DNA of 64,000 nt. Origin: Dactylonectria macrodidyma (lineage: Eukaryota > Ascomycota > Sordariomycetes > Hypocreales > Nectriaceae). The translations under genes were made by a program, and so were the position numbers. The notes under the pieces were generated by a model that saw only the letters and a list, made by a program, of their open reading frames with translations, searched no databases and was not told the DNA's origin. Below are positions 11,040-20,844 of the stretch, piece after piece (position 1 is the first letter of the stretch; every line of letters starts with the position of its first letter). Location: assembly GCA_020744425.1 (NCBI GenBank), contig JAGMUV010000006.1, positions 62,001-126,000 of the forward strand. The letters run 5' to 3'.

Positions 11040-12182
11040 TTAATTGTCTTTGCTTACAGGTAGTTGAGAAACTTGTTCAAAAACCTTTCCAAACCACATA
11101 AGGTCCCACAACGCCTCACTCCCATATTCTTCTACCACCTCTTCCTTCTCGTATTTTTTAAAATTCACAGTGCCAGAAAATCGCAAATAGCGGCCGTCGA
11201 ACCCTACCAGTCTTGCTAAGAACTTCCAAATTCCAGATATCGTATCAATCAGATCTTTCCTCAGGATTGTCTTCTGTCTTTGGTAATCGAGTACGTAACG
11301 TACGTCGCCATCACGATACTCGAAGCACACGAGGTCGGCTATAGGTCGTTTGGTTGCTGCATCAAGGGCAACCTTGCTGGCGCTGAAATGAACTTTGGTG
11401 CTGTCATCTGCCACAATGGAGCCGTTGCGAGCAAGCATGAAGAGGTTGAGCTTTTTATCACCGTAAGCCCGTTCTGCATCGATCGATGCCGTGATGAACG
11501 TATAGGGCCCAACTGCACCTCGCCCCCAGTACCAGTGATTGATGACCTTCGTCAGCGAAACATTCCCCCAATTATGGTCATGATAGCCGTGGCCGTCAGC
11601 AGTGACAGGTTCCTCATCGGGCACGCGATAAGTTGCCGTCACCTTGCCATGTGGCACCGACGGCAGCCAGGCAAAATAATCACTCTCCTCCTTGCCGTAC
11701 AAGAGGTACCCAGTCTGGGGACGCCACGGTTCTGTGGTACTCGTTAAGTGAACTCTCACTTCAACACCCTCGACAATGGCGAAAATCTCGACAGTCTTCA
11801 AGTGATCGTTGCATCGAAAAATGTACGGCTCCTTTCCCTCGCCAGCTGATAAACGCACGTCGCAACGTGCCTTGCTAGCTGTGAATTCATGAGGTGAGAA
11901 GACGTGCTGAACATCCCAACTGCGGCCGTCAGGTGTATCGAGTTGGATGGTGATGCGAGGGTTAAGGCCCGTGTTTGGCTTGGCGAGATCTTTAGTGTAG
12001 AAGACGACGACGAGCTTTGCGCCGTTAGATAGATGGGCGTCGAAGTACCACCATTCCCAGCACCCTCTTCGTTCGGGAGTCGTTCGCAGGCCATCCTCTC
12101 GTACCTCAATGGTTGTTGGAGAGATCCCAAGCGAACTATAGTGCTCTGGTGAAGAGCCGAGAACGAACGGAATTGGAGCCAT
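11040..12182 (-). CDS. CrtC/AttH lipocalin-like protein (hydroxyneurosporene synthase family; possible pericyclase or isomerase)
   Basis: This is a single-exon gene of 380 aa. Family signatures are WEWWYFDA at residues 42-49 and GYHDHNWG at 199-206, followed by WYWGRGAVGPYTFITASIDA. This is the two-lobed lipocalin-like fold of the CrtC/AttH superfamily. Bacterial CrtC hydrates carotenoids. Fungal members in metabolite clusters include enzymes that catalyse pericyclic or dehydration/isomerisation steps. No signal peptide is visible, so the protein is probably cytosolic. No internal stop or frameshift occurs, unlike its neighbours to the right (dead regulator, reductase and transporter at 13-20 kb). 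Its own reaction cannot be inferred from sequence; a tailoring role in the decayed cluster is an inference from position. Confidence 0.82.
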   Translation of the reverse strand: MAPIPFVLGSSPEHYSSLGISPTTIEVREDGLRTTPERRGCWEWWYFDAHLSNGAKLVVVFYTKDLAKPNTGLNPRITIQLDTPDGRSWDVQHVFSPHEFTASKARCDVRLSAGEGKEPYIFRCNDHLKTVEIFAIVEGVEVRVHLTSTTEPWRPQTGYLLYGKEESDYFAWLPSVPHGKVTATYRVPDEEPVTADGHGYHDHNWGNVSLTKVINHWYWGRGAVGPYTFITASIDAERAYGDKKLNLFMLARNGSIVADDSTKVHFSASKVALDAATKRPIADLVCFEYRDGDVRYVLDYQRQKTILRKDLIDTISGIWKFLARLVGFDGRYLRFSGTVNFKKYEKEEVVEEYGSEALWDLMWFGKVFEQVSQLPVSKDN

Positions 12183-13009
12183 CGTAGAAAATGAGGAATG
12201 ATGATGATTCCAAAAGGACTTCGGTCAGCACATTTCCTCAGAAGTTCTTCTTAAACACGCGCTTATCAGAGGGTTTTATATGCAATAAGGCGCATATTAT
12301 TCACTTGCTGAAGTTACTAGAGACAGGTATATCCAATAGTGAACGTCTCACGTCAGCTCACTTAATACCAATCCATTGTCTAGTTAGGCTCATGCAGTAA
12401 GCTGATGCTAACGCTGACACATTCGTATGGATGTCTTGATTAGCTATGCAAAAACTTTCTAACAATGTTAACTTCATTAAGTTGGTGAAGGCCGTCTTTG
12501 AAAATATCCAATTTTCCACTTCCTACTGCCTAGGCTGACTATAACAGGGAATGGTAAGAACTTCTGGTGAGAACCTACTATGGCGTAATTCAGGGCGGAT
12601 CATGCGACGGTCGGGCTTACACTAGGGGTCCAAGGCGTGTGGCTTGATAATCGAGCGAATCAGGACGTCAAGTGAGCAATATAGGTCACGTCCAGTAATA
12701 GTAGAATAGTAGATTAAATGTAACTAAGCTTGTTAATAGCTGATGAGGCTATCTCTATTGAAGTGCTAAATGAATATGTATATATACTTGGGGTATCTGG
12801 GCCGGCTCATTAGGTGAACTTTGTGGGGTAAAATTCTGATTCCCGCTCAATGCCTGTCTATTCTTAGTAAGACCTCCCTCAGAGTGAAACCTTGACTCCT
12901 CCATATCTTTAATAAAGCCCCAACGCCCTCGAATTTCGTGGTTTCTCCGTCCCTCGCTGAGTAATTTTCATTGCCGAGGTCTGCACCAGAACTAAGTCAA
13001 TGCCCAACA
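12183..13009. other. AT-rich intergenic region with a degenerate dispersed repeat
   Basis: No gene is supported. The segment 12714-12790 resembles 30428-30505 (see repeat entries). Many TA dinucleotides are consistent with RIP or transposon decay. Confidence 0.45.
12714..12790 (+). repeat. Degenerate dispersed repeat, copy A
   Basis: The segment shares an ordered set of blocks with 30428-30505 in the same orientation: GTTAATAGCT, AAGTGC, AAATGAA, GTATATATA. Spacing matches and by eye identity is roughly three quarters. It is probably a transposon end or MITE remnant. No TIR partner was found close by. Confidence 0.4.
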
Positions 13010-15825
13010 ATGCCACCAGATGTCCATGGCAGTGTTGATGAGCGGCCGTCTAAACGACCAAAGAGAGGCAAATACATTATGAGAGCTTGGTACGAGTGCC
13101 CGCATACCCGCAGCAATCTTGTCATCGCCTTAAGCAACGGCTGACAGAACTTGTGAAGCTTAGAGTGTCAGAAGCGCAAGATCCGCGTAACACAAATTCC
13201 GGTGTCACCACCTCAGCATTGGTATTGCTAATTAAGGGAGTGTCACGGCGGCACGCCTTGCTTGTCTAACGTCTCAAGGAATAGGAACTGCATTACTAGC
13301 AGGCGACGGGACGCTCATGCGAGTGACTACGCGACTGGCCACACCGTTCTGCTGGAAGCAGAGCCACAAGCATTTCGTCTAGAACTGCAAGTAATGTAAA
13401 CTTCTTGCCAGAGGTCTAAGATAAGAATAGCAGTGTCTTGATTGATGAAATTTTGGTGCGCATTGGCCGCATCGAAAACCAGATGAAAACCGTCGCCGGC
13501 CATCTGGCTGGACAGTCGGCCGAAGAGCCGAGCTACAGCACGACTACGGATAATCATGAACACTCTAGGCCTTATTTAAATGTAGAGAACGAGAATAGCC
13601 ATACCTTTGTCATGAAGCGTGTAGTATACATTCGCTCAGGCTAGCCGAAGCCAAACCCGATCAGCTTGGTCTGCCGATTCGCTCTGACAGTCCGCTGCCT
13701 CCAGCCCGGCCATTGACTCCGATGCTGAATTCTGTTTCTGCTTTGAATCTCGATAAGGGGTCAAGAAGCTGGCTTCGCACGATTCTCCGGTCCCATGGGG
13801 TTGTCCCGGACAAAAGACAGTGGGATATATTTTCTCGTGTCTATCTCGACGAGACCCATTGCATTTACCCGTTCCTACATCCCCCAACCGTGCGACAGAC
13901 TTACGGTTACCTATGGGAGAGATCATTCCTGGTTTTGCCCACCGACTTATAGAAGGACGGCCAGAGCATGATATCAATGGCAATCGTCTTCCTCTGTCTT
14001 GCCCTCGGCCGCTGTTTGGTCTCAGGGAAGACCCTAATTGCGGATGCTGCCCAATCCGCTGGCTGGAGTTTCTATGCTGTCGCCATGCATCTCCTGCACA
14101 ACTTTCTCGACATGAAGCAAGACCACCCCATGACTCTGAATGGTCTCCAGGCTTACGGTTTAATGGGAAGTTTTTCTTTTCTTTAATGTGTGTATGTTAG
14201 CGTCCTCCTTGTCAACCTTTCCTCTGACTTCGTTCGTCCATCCTGATACTAACATCACACCAAGTAATATATCTTTTCAGGCTCGACGCCAAGGAAAAGA
14301 CAGACAGGGCCATTGCGAATGCTATTTCGAGCGCGCATGTCCTAGGGCTGCATCGCAAAGCGATACATGCTCAAATGAGTGTTTTTTTCAAGACAAGATG
14401 TTCGCTCGAATGTGGTGGTGACTTTATGCCTTTGACCGACGCTTGTTGCTGGACTTGGGCCGTCTTCCTATTATTCAGGACGTTGATTATGATACTCGAA
14501 ATCCTCGAAACCTCAGCGACGAGTGGTTGGAGCAGCATAAATTGACCCGGGCCAATGTTGCTGAACTTGAGGACGAGATCAAGCCTGAAATCGACATTAC
14601 TCGCGACACTCCCATACCGTACCTGGGAGCAACAATAATTCTTAAAGGTTACCGGTGACGTCTGGAAGGCCGTCTATAGGCTGCACGCGGCAAATCGCAG
14701 CACCCCGGGCATTGTGCACGATTACCTCGACCTCTTACTTGAGAATTGGAGGCAGAGTCTTCCCTGTCGTCTAAGGTATGAGGACGACAGGTCGGACAAG
14801 GTTCAATTCTCCGGCCTTGAATGCTGGCAAGTCAAAGAATGTCTTTTCGGACACATGGTACGTAAAGCTAGGACTAGTCCAAGGCTTGGGCTGACTTTCA
14901 CCGTATAGCGATACATGTCCCTCAAGTTGCAGATTAGGAGGTCCGTAGCAGCATCGACTAGCTTGGCTGCAACAGCCCATGAAGGCATGGCCAACGAGTC
15001 CGCCCGAGCACAGCTTGCTTGCTCAATTATTCGGGTTTTCTAGGAGGTACCGGATGAGTATCCAAAATACGTCTTCTCCCTCATGGACTACATGATCAGC
15101 GCAACCATAGTGCTAGTTGCTGTAGTTGTCCAGAACGCCGGGTTTAAGGATAGGTATCGGGACGTCATCGTGGCTGCAGTTCAGAGCATAGCGCTTTACT
15201 GCAAAAAACATGGGTCAATGGCAAGATAATCCGAGTCATATCCAGGTTGGACAGGATGGTTCGAAATACCTTCAGTCCTTCAGCAGGCGGAGAGTTGAAC
15301 AACAGGGCGAAACATCGCAACGGCAAGTAACCCTAAGACGCACGAAGGATACGTTGAAGGCAAGGGGGAAACCGTCCAAACCGAAACGATTAGCATGTCT
15401 TCTGCTCGATCAGTGGCGCAGGTTCTCGAGAAGCATCATTTGCGCGAACGACGGCCGGCAAGGCCCGACTCGAGCCAAGGCTGTACCAACCCATCAGTCA
15501 TGGCAAATCTTGGTCAGCATCTGACGAATCTCCTCCGGCAAATCTGGGCCCAAGTCTGCAGTTGCCAGAGAATAGAAACTCGACACAAGTATCGGCATGG
15601 GCAGCCTCTCTGCAAGATGCGCCGCGGCGGTTGACAAGTCCATCGGATACGACATTGCACGATCTAGACATATCTCAACTGTGACTATCAGAGATTCCCC
15701 ATGATGATTTCTATGATCTTCTGAGCGCGGCTTCGGCCGATTTCGATTTTGAGCAAGCATTCAATCCGTCATCCTCCTTGAAATTTAGCACCGATTCAGC
15801 CGGTTTCGATATTTGGGAGAGCTGA
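13010..15825 (+). pseudogene. Zn2Cys6 fungal transcription factor, broken
   Basis: From ATG 13010 a zinc cluster is rebuilt by two introns. One (69 nt, from about 13092) follows the codons for MRA and lies within the first Cys codon; the next (54 nt) precedes CHGGTPC. The order C-x2-C-x6-C-x5-C is preserved, but the fifth Cys position is Asn (CLSN). A coiled-coil-like stretch follows (EILVRIGRIENQMKTVAGHL, 13441-13500), then fungal-TF middle homology: RQWDIFSRVYLDETHCIYPF, ISMAIVFLCLALGRCLVSG, MWW-stop-LYAFDRRLLLDLGR, DYLDLLLENWRQSLP. Disruptions include an in-frame TAG at 13950-13952 and a TGA at 14419-14421, plus frame changes near 14385 (T-run) and 14645. The tail ends ...SAGFDIWES at 15825. 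The introns remain recognisable, so inactivation looks secondary. It was probably the pathway regulator of the neighbouring cluster. Confidence 0.8.
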
Positions 15826-16548
15826 TAGTATTAAGAAGTGCTATTCAACACCTTTCTATGGGTTTTAGCTCACTAGATATTAACAGCCACTGGTTATGAT
15901 ATAAAATCCTCACCCGCATATGCTATTCATTACCATACGTGACTGCCTGAGCATAGTGAAGAGTCTATGCCGTATTGCCCTGCCCATATAGACCCAACAC
16001 GACCGGCTTATACTCGTTAGGAGACAACCCCTTGTCACAGCTAAATATTGCCTTGATGAAGTGTGCGGCCTGGCTGGCTCTTCAGCTTTCGAGTGGATAA
16101 ACCCTTTCTCCCGCCGCGAGGCGCTAAGCAACATGACGTTGCAGGTGTGCTCCGAGAACGTCGTCCGAGCATTCGGATTCGGATTTATCGCTTTTGCCGT
16201 GACGGGAATTCGGTGTACTCTTGTCATCTGCTCGGGGGAGGTTCCGTAGATCCGCTCCCCCTACTGAGCGACAGTTGATGCTATCCGTTGCCTTTGGGCG
16301 ATGATTCCGCGGAGTGTTGGCCCACCGAAAGACTGCCGAAGTGCACCTACATACTGATTCTTCTCTCCCCGCCTAGAGCAGCCGTTTGATATTTGAAGAT
16401 TCAAATATCAACGAGCAGCTGGGGTTGTGTGTATGATAATTACACACAGGTAACACAACTTGCTTACTCCCCTGCATCGTTTCCACCGTCCAAAGTTGAT
16501 TTGCTCTCTATTTTATTCTCAACACCGTCTATCTCATTAGTCTTGGCC
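15826..16548. other. Intergenic region before the reductase pseudogene
   Basis: No gene is supported. Two adjacent frames at 15910-16278 lack protein-like features. A short inverted repeat TTTGATATTTGAAGATTCAAATATCA lies at about 16384, close to the pseudogene start. Confidence 0.35.
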
Positions 16549-17978
16549 ATGCCTCTTCCACCGTTCAGAGTAGCGTTTGTTACCGGCTGTAGCGGCGTCA
16601 GCGGAAACGCCATCGTCTAGTTTCTTATACGCCAGCCGAAGACAGAATGGCGAGGGACTACGTAGAGGCGAATTTACAGTGATAAGCTGATCGCAGCATT
16701 GCAGGTCGCGTATCATCGTCACCTCTAGGACCCAGCCAAAAGTCTTTTGGCAGGACCCGCGAGTTGAGTGTCACTATCGATTTTCTCGCTCCGCTCGCAG
16801 ATATCATCGCCAAAATGCAAACCCTATGCGAGGACGTGACTCACGCATACTTCACATCCTACGCTCACACGGATGAAATTGCAAAACTGGGGGATCTCAA
16901 CGTCCCTCTGTTTGAGAACTTCCTGCTCGCTATTGACGGAGTGGCACGGTCGCTGCAGCGGGTCTGCTTGCAGACAGGAGGCAAGGTGCGTTTTGCTTTA
17001 TCAAAGTGCGTCCTCTAGTTACGCTGACACGTCTAATGCCAGCACTACGGCCATCATCTAGGGCCGTCACCCTGTCCTGCTCGTGAAACTGCGCCCCGCG
17101 GAAAGGATCACCCTTCCAACTTTTACTATCGTCAGGAAGACATCATGTTCCGACTTAAAGCCCACCGATCCTGGTCCTGGAACGTCATCCGGCCTGGTGG
17201 CATCGTTGGCTTTACACGTGGCAGTAAGTAGACCAAGCTGGCATGGATGAAAGGATCTGACAAAAGGCGGGCCGTATTAGAGAATGGCATGTCAGAAGCC
17301 CTTACTCTAGCTCTCTATGTGCTCATCAGCAAGGAATTGGGAGAGGTCCCCAAGTTCCCTGGCAACGAGTACTTCTATAATTCTGTGGATGATGACTCGT
17401 ATGCCCCTAGTCTAGCAGACCTGACGATTTGGGCTACTACTCACGAGCACACAAAGAACGAAGCATTCGACCATGCTAATGGAGATACTTATGTGTGGAA
17501 ATACCATTATGCCAGCATCTGTGGATATTTCGGCATTGATGTTAGTTAGCCTACGCTCTACAGTACGACGGAGAGCTGACGCGAGTAGATTTTGGAGCAG
17601 ACGGGATGGCCCACAGTGCACGACGATGGAAGGCTTGCCACCCAAGTTGTGTTGGGAGAATGGGCCAAAGACAAGAAGTTGGTGTGGGAAAGGCTGTGTG
17701 ACAAATATGGAGGCAACAAGGAGGCCTTTGACTGGGGTACCTGGAGCTTCTTCAACTGGGCCACTGGGAAAACATGGCCTACAATCATGTCTATTTCCAA
17801 AGCACGGAAATTTGGATGGAACAGATGCGACGACACCCTCGAGACCTGGATTGAGACTTTCAAGGCATTCGAAAATGCTGGCATCTTCCTTTCAAAGAAG
17901 CTGATGACTGCGGACACCATAGCGGTTAAGAGTCTTATCAAAGAAGCCGAGGGGCTAGCGAACGGTGTAAAGTCCTAG
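16549..17978 (+). pseudogene. PRISE-like NAD(P)-dependent short-chain reductase (epimerase/dehydratase fold), broken
   Basis: The conserved order of this fungal family is nearly complete. It starts with VAFVTGCSGVSGNAIV (Rossmann glycine loop), then LIRQPKTEW, SRIIVTSR, VTIDFLAPL, DVTHAYFTSY, VPLFENFL, LQRVCLQTGGK, NFYYRQED, WSWNVIRPGGIVGFT, NGMSEAL, KFPGNEYFYNSVDD, YAPSLADLTIWAT, GEWAKDKK, EAFDWGTWSFF and ARKFGW. Canonical introns still splice in frame: GTGCGT...CCAG at about 16986, GTAAGT...TTAG at about 17224, and GTTAGT...GTAG at about 17538. Two lesions break it: TAG at 16618-16620, 23 codons after the ATG, and a frame change near 16768. Family members reduce enones or act as tailoring reductases in fungal clusters. 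Preservation suggests recent loss. It lies between the dead regulator and dead transporter. Confidence 0.82.
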
Positions 17979-18585
17979 AGGTTATACCGACGTCCATAGC
18001 TCGTATAATTATTGTTAGTTCCACTTGAAGATTGTTGGTTTCATACGTTATTTTTGTTACTATTTTTTTTCTTTTTTTCTTTCGTTTTTATTTTTGGCCC
18101 CAGCTCTAGAATCAATGTCCTATAATCCTCCGTTGGTATACCTCCACAACCTGATAAGCCTCGGTCTAGCTAGCTAAGAGATGAGGGTTACAACGCCTAA
18201 GATGCCAGTTCCGGCATTGTGGCACGAGACTCTTCTTTTTCACGTTACACCCCCGCTGGATAGGATACCAGGTCGGCAAAAGATTCACAGGAGATAGAGA
18301 ATAGCAAAGCAGGCACAGTTATGCGGAACCAAATTCGGTGTCCATTCCGTCGGCCGGGTTGTCCATGTGACACATCTCGGACTTCCGAAGGTCGGCAGTT
18401 GACATCGGAATGGACCCTAAACCAACTCCACCCACATCCCCGCGCATATGAGTACGGAGTTTTCGGTCATCACCTCGGAGATGCTACGTAAAGTCTGTAA
18501 ACGTATAAACGAGCTATGACCGAGTTGAAACTAGTCGCGGATCAAACTGCACTGCATCGCTATTCCCAAATCTCTGTATTCCATC
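17979..18585. other. Intergenic spacer with a T-rich tract
   Basis: A long pyrimidine tract (poly-T with interspersed C) spans about 18044-18096, just after the reductase relic. A 10-bp inverted pair GTCCATTCCG/CGGAATGGAC occurs at about 18341 and 18405. No gene is supported. Confidence 0.4.
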
Positions 18586-20311
18586 ATGTCTGACAAACCC
18601 GTCTCGGAACATTTTGAACCTGACCATATTGAGAGCATACAAGCCCTTCCAAATGCTGTCCAGAAAGAAACAGGTCTGGTCCTGGACACTGAAGGCTTGG
18701 ATGGCCAGCTCTCGCTCAAAGTCGCTTCTGACGGACATGTATAGCTTAAGCTCTACCAATTGTTGGAATGTTGTTAACACGTTTGAGCTAGACCGTTCTT
18801 CTTCCACAGCCCACCGATGACCCCCGCGACCCTTTGAATTGGCCCTAGTATCGAAAGCACCTCGTTCTATTCACCATTGCATGGGCAGCCATGTGTGCCG
18901 ACTTTACTTCTGCAGCTAGGTCGGCCATCATTTTTCATCAAGCTGAGCAGTGGCATATATCGCCGGCTAAGGTAAACCAACCAAATGAAATCAACGTTTC
19001 GAGTAGGAAACACTCTCATGGATAGCCGAATTTGTTATCTCACATTTACAATATTCTGCCAGCGGCATCGGCGGCCTCCTCTGGGTACCATTAAGCTCTA
19101 TCTGGGGCCGAGCTCCAGTTCTCTTCTGGACAACAGTTGCCAGCCTAGCGGTCAACATCAGTACTGCAGTCGCCCCGACCTATAATATTTATTTCGCAAT
19201 GCGGGTTCTATCCGGTCTCTTTTTGACAAGCGGCCAAACTATTGCCATTGCCTTCCTTCGAGATATATTTTTCTTCCATGAACGTGCGGGGAAGGTCGGT
19301 CTTTGGGCAGCACTATACATCGCCTCGCCGTAATTGGGGCCATGCCTTGCGAATTTAGTCATCTACGAGACCAGTCACTGGCCCGATATTTACTGGATGG
19401 AGGTGGGTGTGGTTGGCGCACAGTTGGTCCTCGTGTCAATCTGTCTAGATGAGACGTGGTATAACCGCGAAGTGCCGCACTTCAACCAGCCCAGCAGACG
19501 ACCCGGCTTCGGCAGCCGGTTGATGCGGATGATGGGTATTTAGCAGCTCCAACACAGAGATTACCTCCAAGGCACCATGCCCGCCCTGAGAAATCTCTTC
19601 ACGACCATCACATGGCCTGCTTTTGCTCTGATCTGCTTGCGTAGTCAGTTGCTCCTCCTTGGCTATAAGCACATGCGCATTACTGACCTGTTATTCCAGC
19701 TTTCTCTGATTCGCGTGGGCCATCGGCATCAACATTTCTTCTACTATCCTATTTTCCAGGCCCAAGGAGGTCGGTGGATATGGCTTTTCGACAAAGTCGA
19801 TTGGCTTCTTATATTTCACCACCTTTGTGGCCGTCTTGGGCGAAATATTCGGCCACTACTTTAATGATTACATGGCTCACCGGTACATAAAAAACATCGC
19901 GGTCTGTATCAATCCGAAGTGCGCCTTTGGACTATATATATCTCTATTGGACTAATGGTTCCATCACTCATATTAGTCGGCCAGTCCTTCGAAAAGACGC
20001 TCCACATAGCTGCGGTTATCATGGGCTGAGGTGCTTACATCTTTGGTCTGATGCTCATGTCTGTTTCCGTCACTGCGTACGGGCTTGACTCATACCCGAC
20101 AGTTCCAGCTGAGCTTGGTGGCTGGATCAACTTTGCAAGGACGGTCGGCGGCTTCAGCGTTGGCTACTACCAAGAGCCATGGCTGGAGCTTGTGGGCGCC
20201 AACGCGAGCTTTGGCACGCAGGCCGGGATAGTGGCTTTTGCGGTCGTCGCTGTGGCACTTGCACATATCTACGGGGGTCGCTTGAGGCAAAAGTTTGTCA
20301 TACATAGCTGA
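18586..20311 (+). pseudogene. MFS drug:H+ antiporter-like transporter, broken
   Basis: The ATG at 18586 opens an acidic N-terminal tail. An intron (GTATAG...TTCCACAG) joins it to DPRDPLNWP, the classic motif before TM1 of DHA1-type MFS proteins. Transporter homology continues with LVLFTIAWAAMCADFTSAA, VGLWAALYIASP, GPCLANLVIYETSHWPDIYW, CLDETWYNRE and, at the C-terminus, GGWINFARTVGGFSVGYYQE. In-frame stops occur at 18846 (TAG), 19331 (TAA) and 19541 (TAG), with others towards 19950-20030. Export of a pathway product is the usual role in clusters. The gene cannot make a full transporter. Confidence 0.78.
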
Positions 20312-20844
20312 TTTTTCCGCCTGTTCTGCACCAAGACCCGAAAGACGTGAGTTCTGCAGGAATCAGTCCCTGCACGTAGGCGTGGGCTGTGCCGCTGAAG
20401 CTAGTTGTCAGCCGTCGGTGGGAGGTATGCTCTGAAACATGTTTATAAATAAGTCAATGTTTTGTGTTCATTATTATTCAGGAAATCGAAGGACATTTGC
20501 GCAGTCTATATCTACAGCAAGCAACTCGATTTGTTCAAAAACGGAGCCTGCATATTGACGTTGTGGACTCTTGGTTCCGCCAACCACCAGTCCTATCTAT
20601 CTCCGACGAATTAACATGGTGGGCAATTTGCGTCAGCTGCGACAACTGGCTTCTGTTTCCATTGGCACGGTCACGGCTAGGATTGAATGGCTTTGGTGAG
20701 GTAGCCCAGAGAGCACGTTAGTCCACGCTCGCAATCACGTTGGAACAAATACGAGCCCAGCGTAAATCCAAGAGCTTGTCCTCACTATGTGTCATTCATC
20801 TCTGTCCTCATTCTAATCGATATAGTCTCCCCCTCATATCAGTG
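20312..20844. other. Intergenic region
   Basis: About 530 bp lie between the transporter relic and the stop codon of the FAD monooxygenase. Short frames only; nothing supported. Confidence 0.4.
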
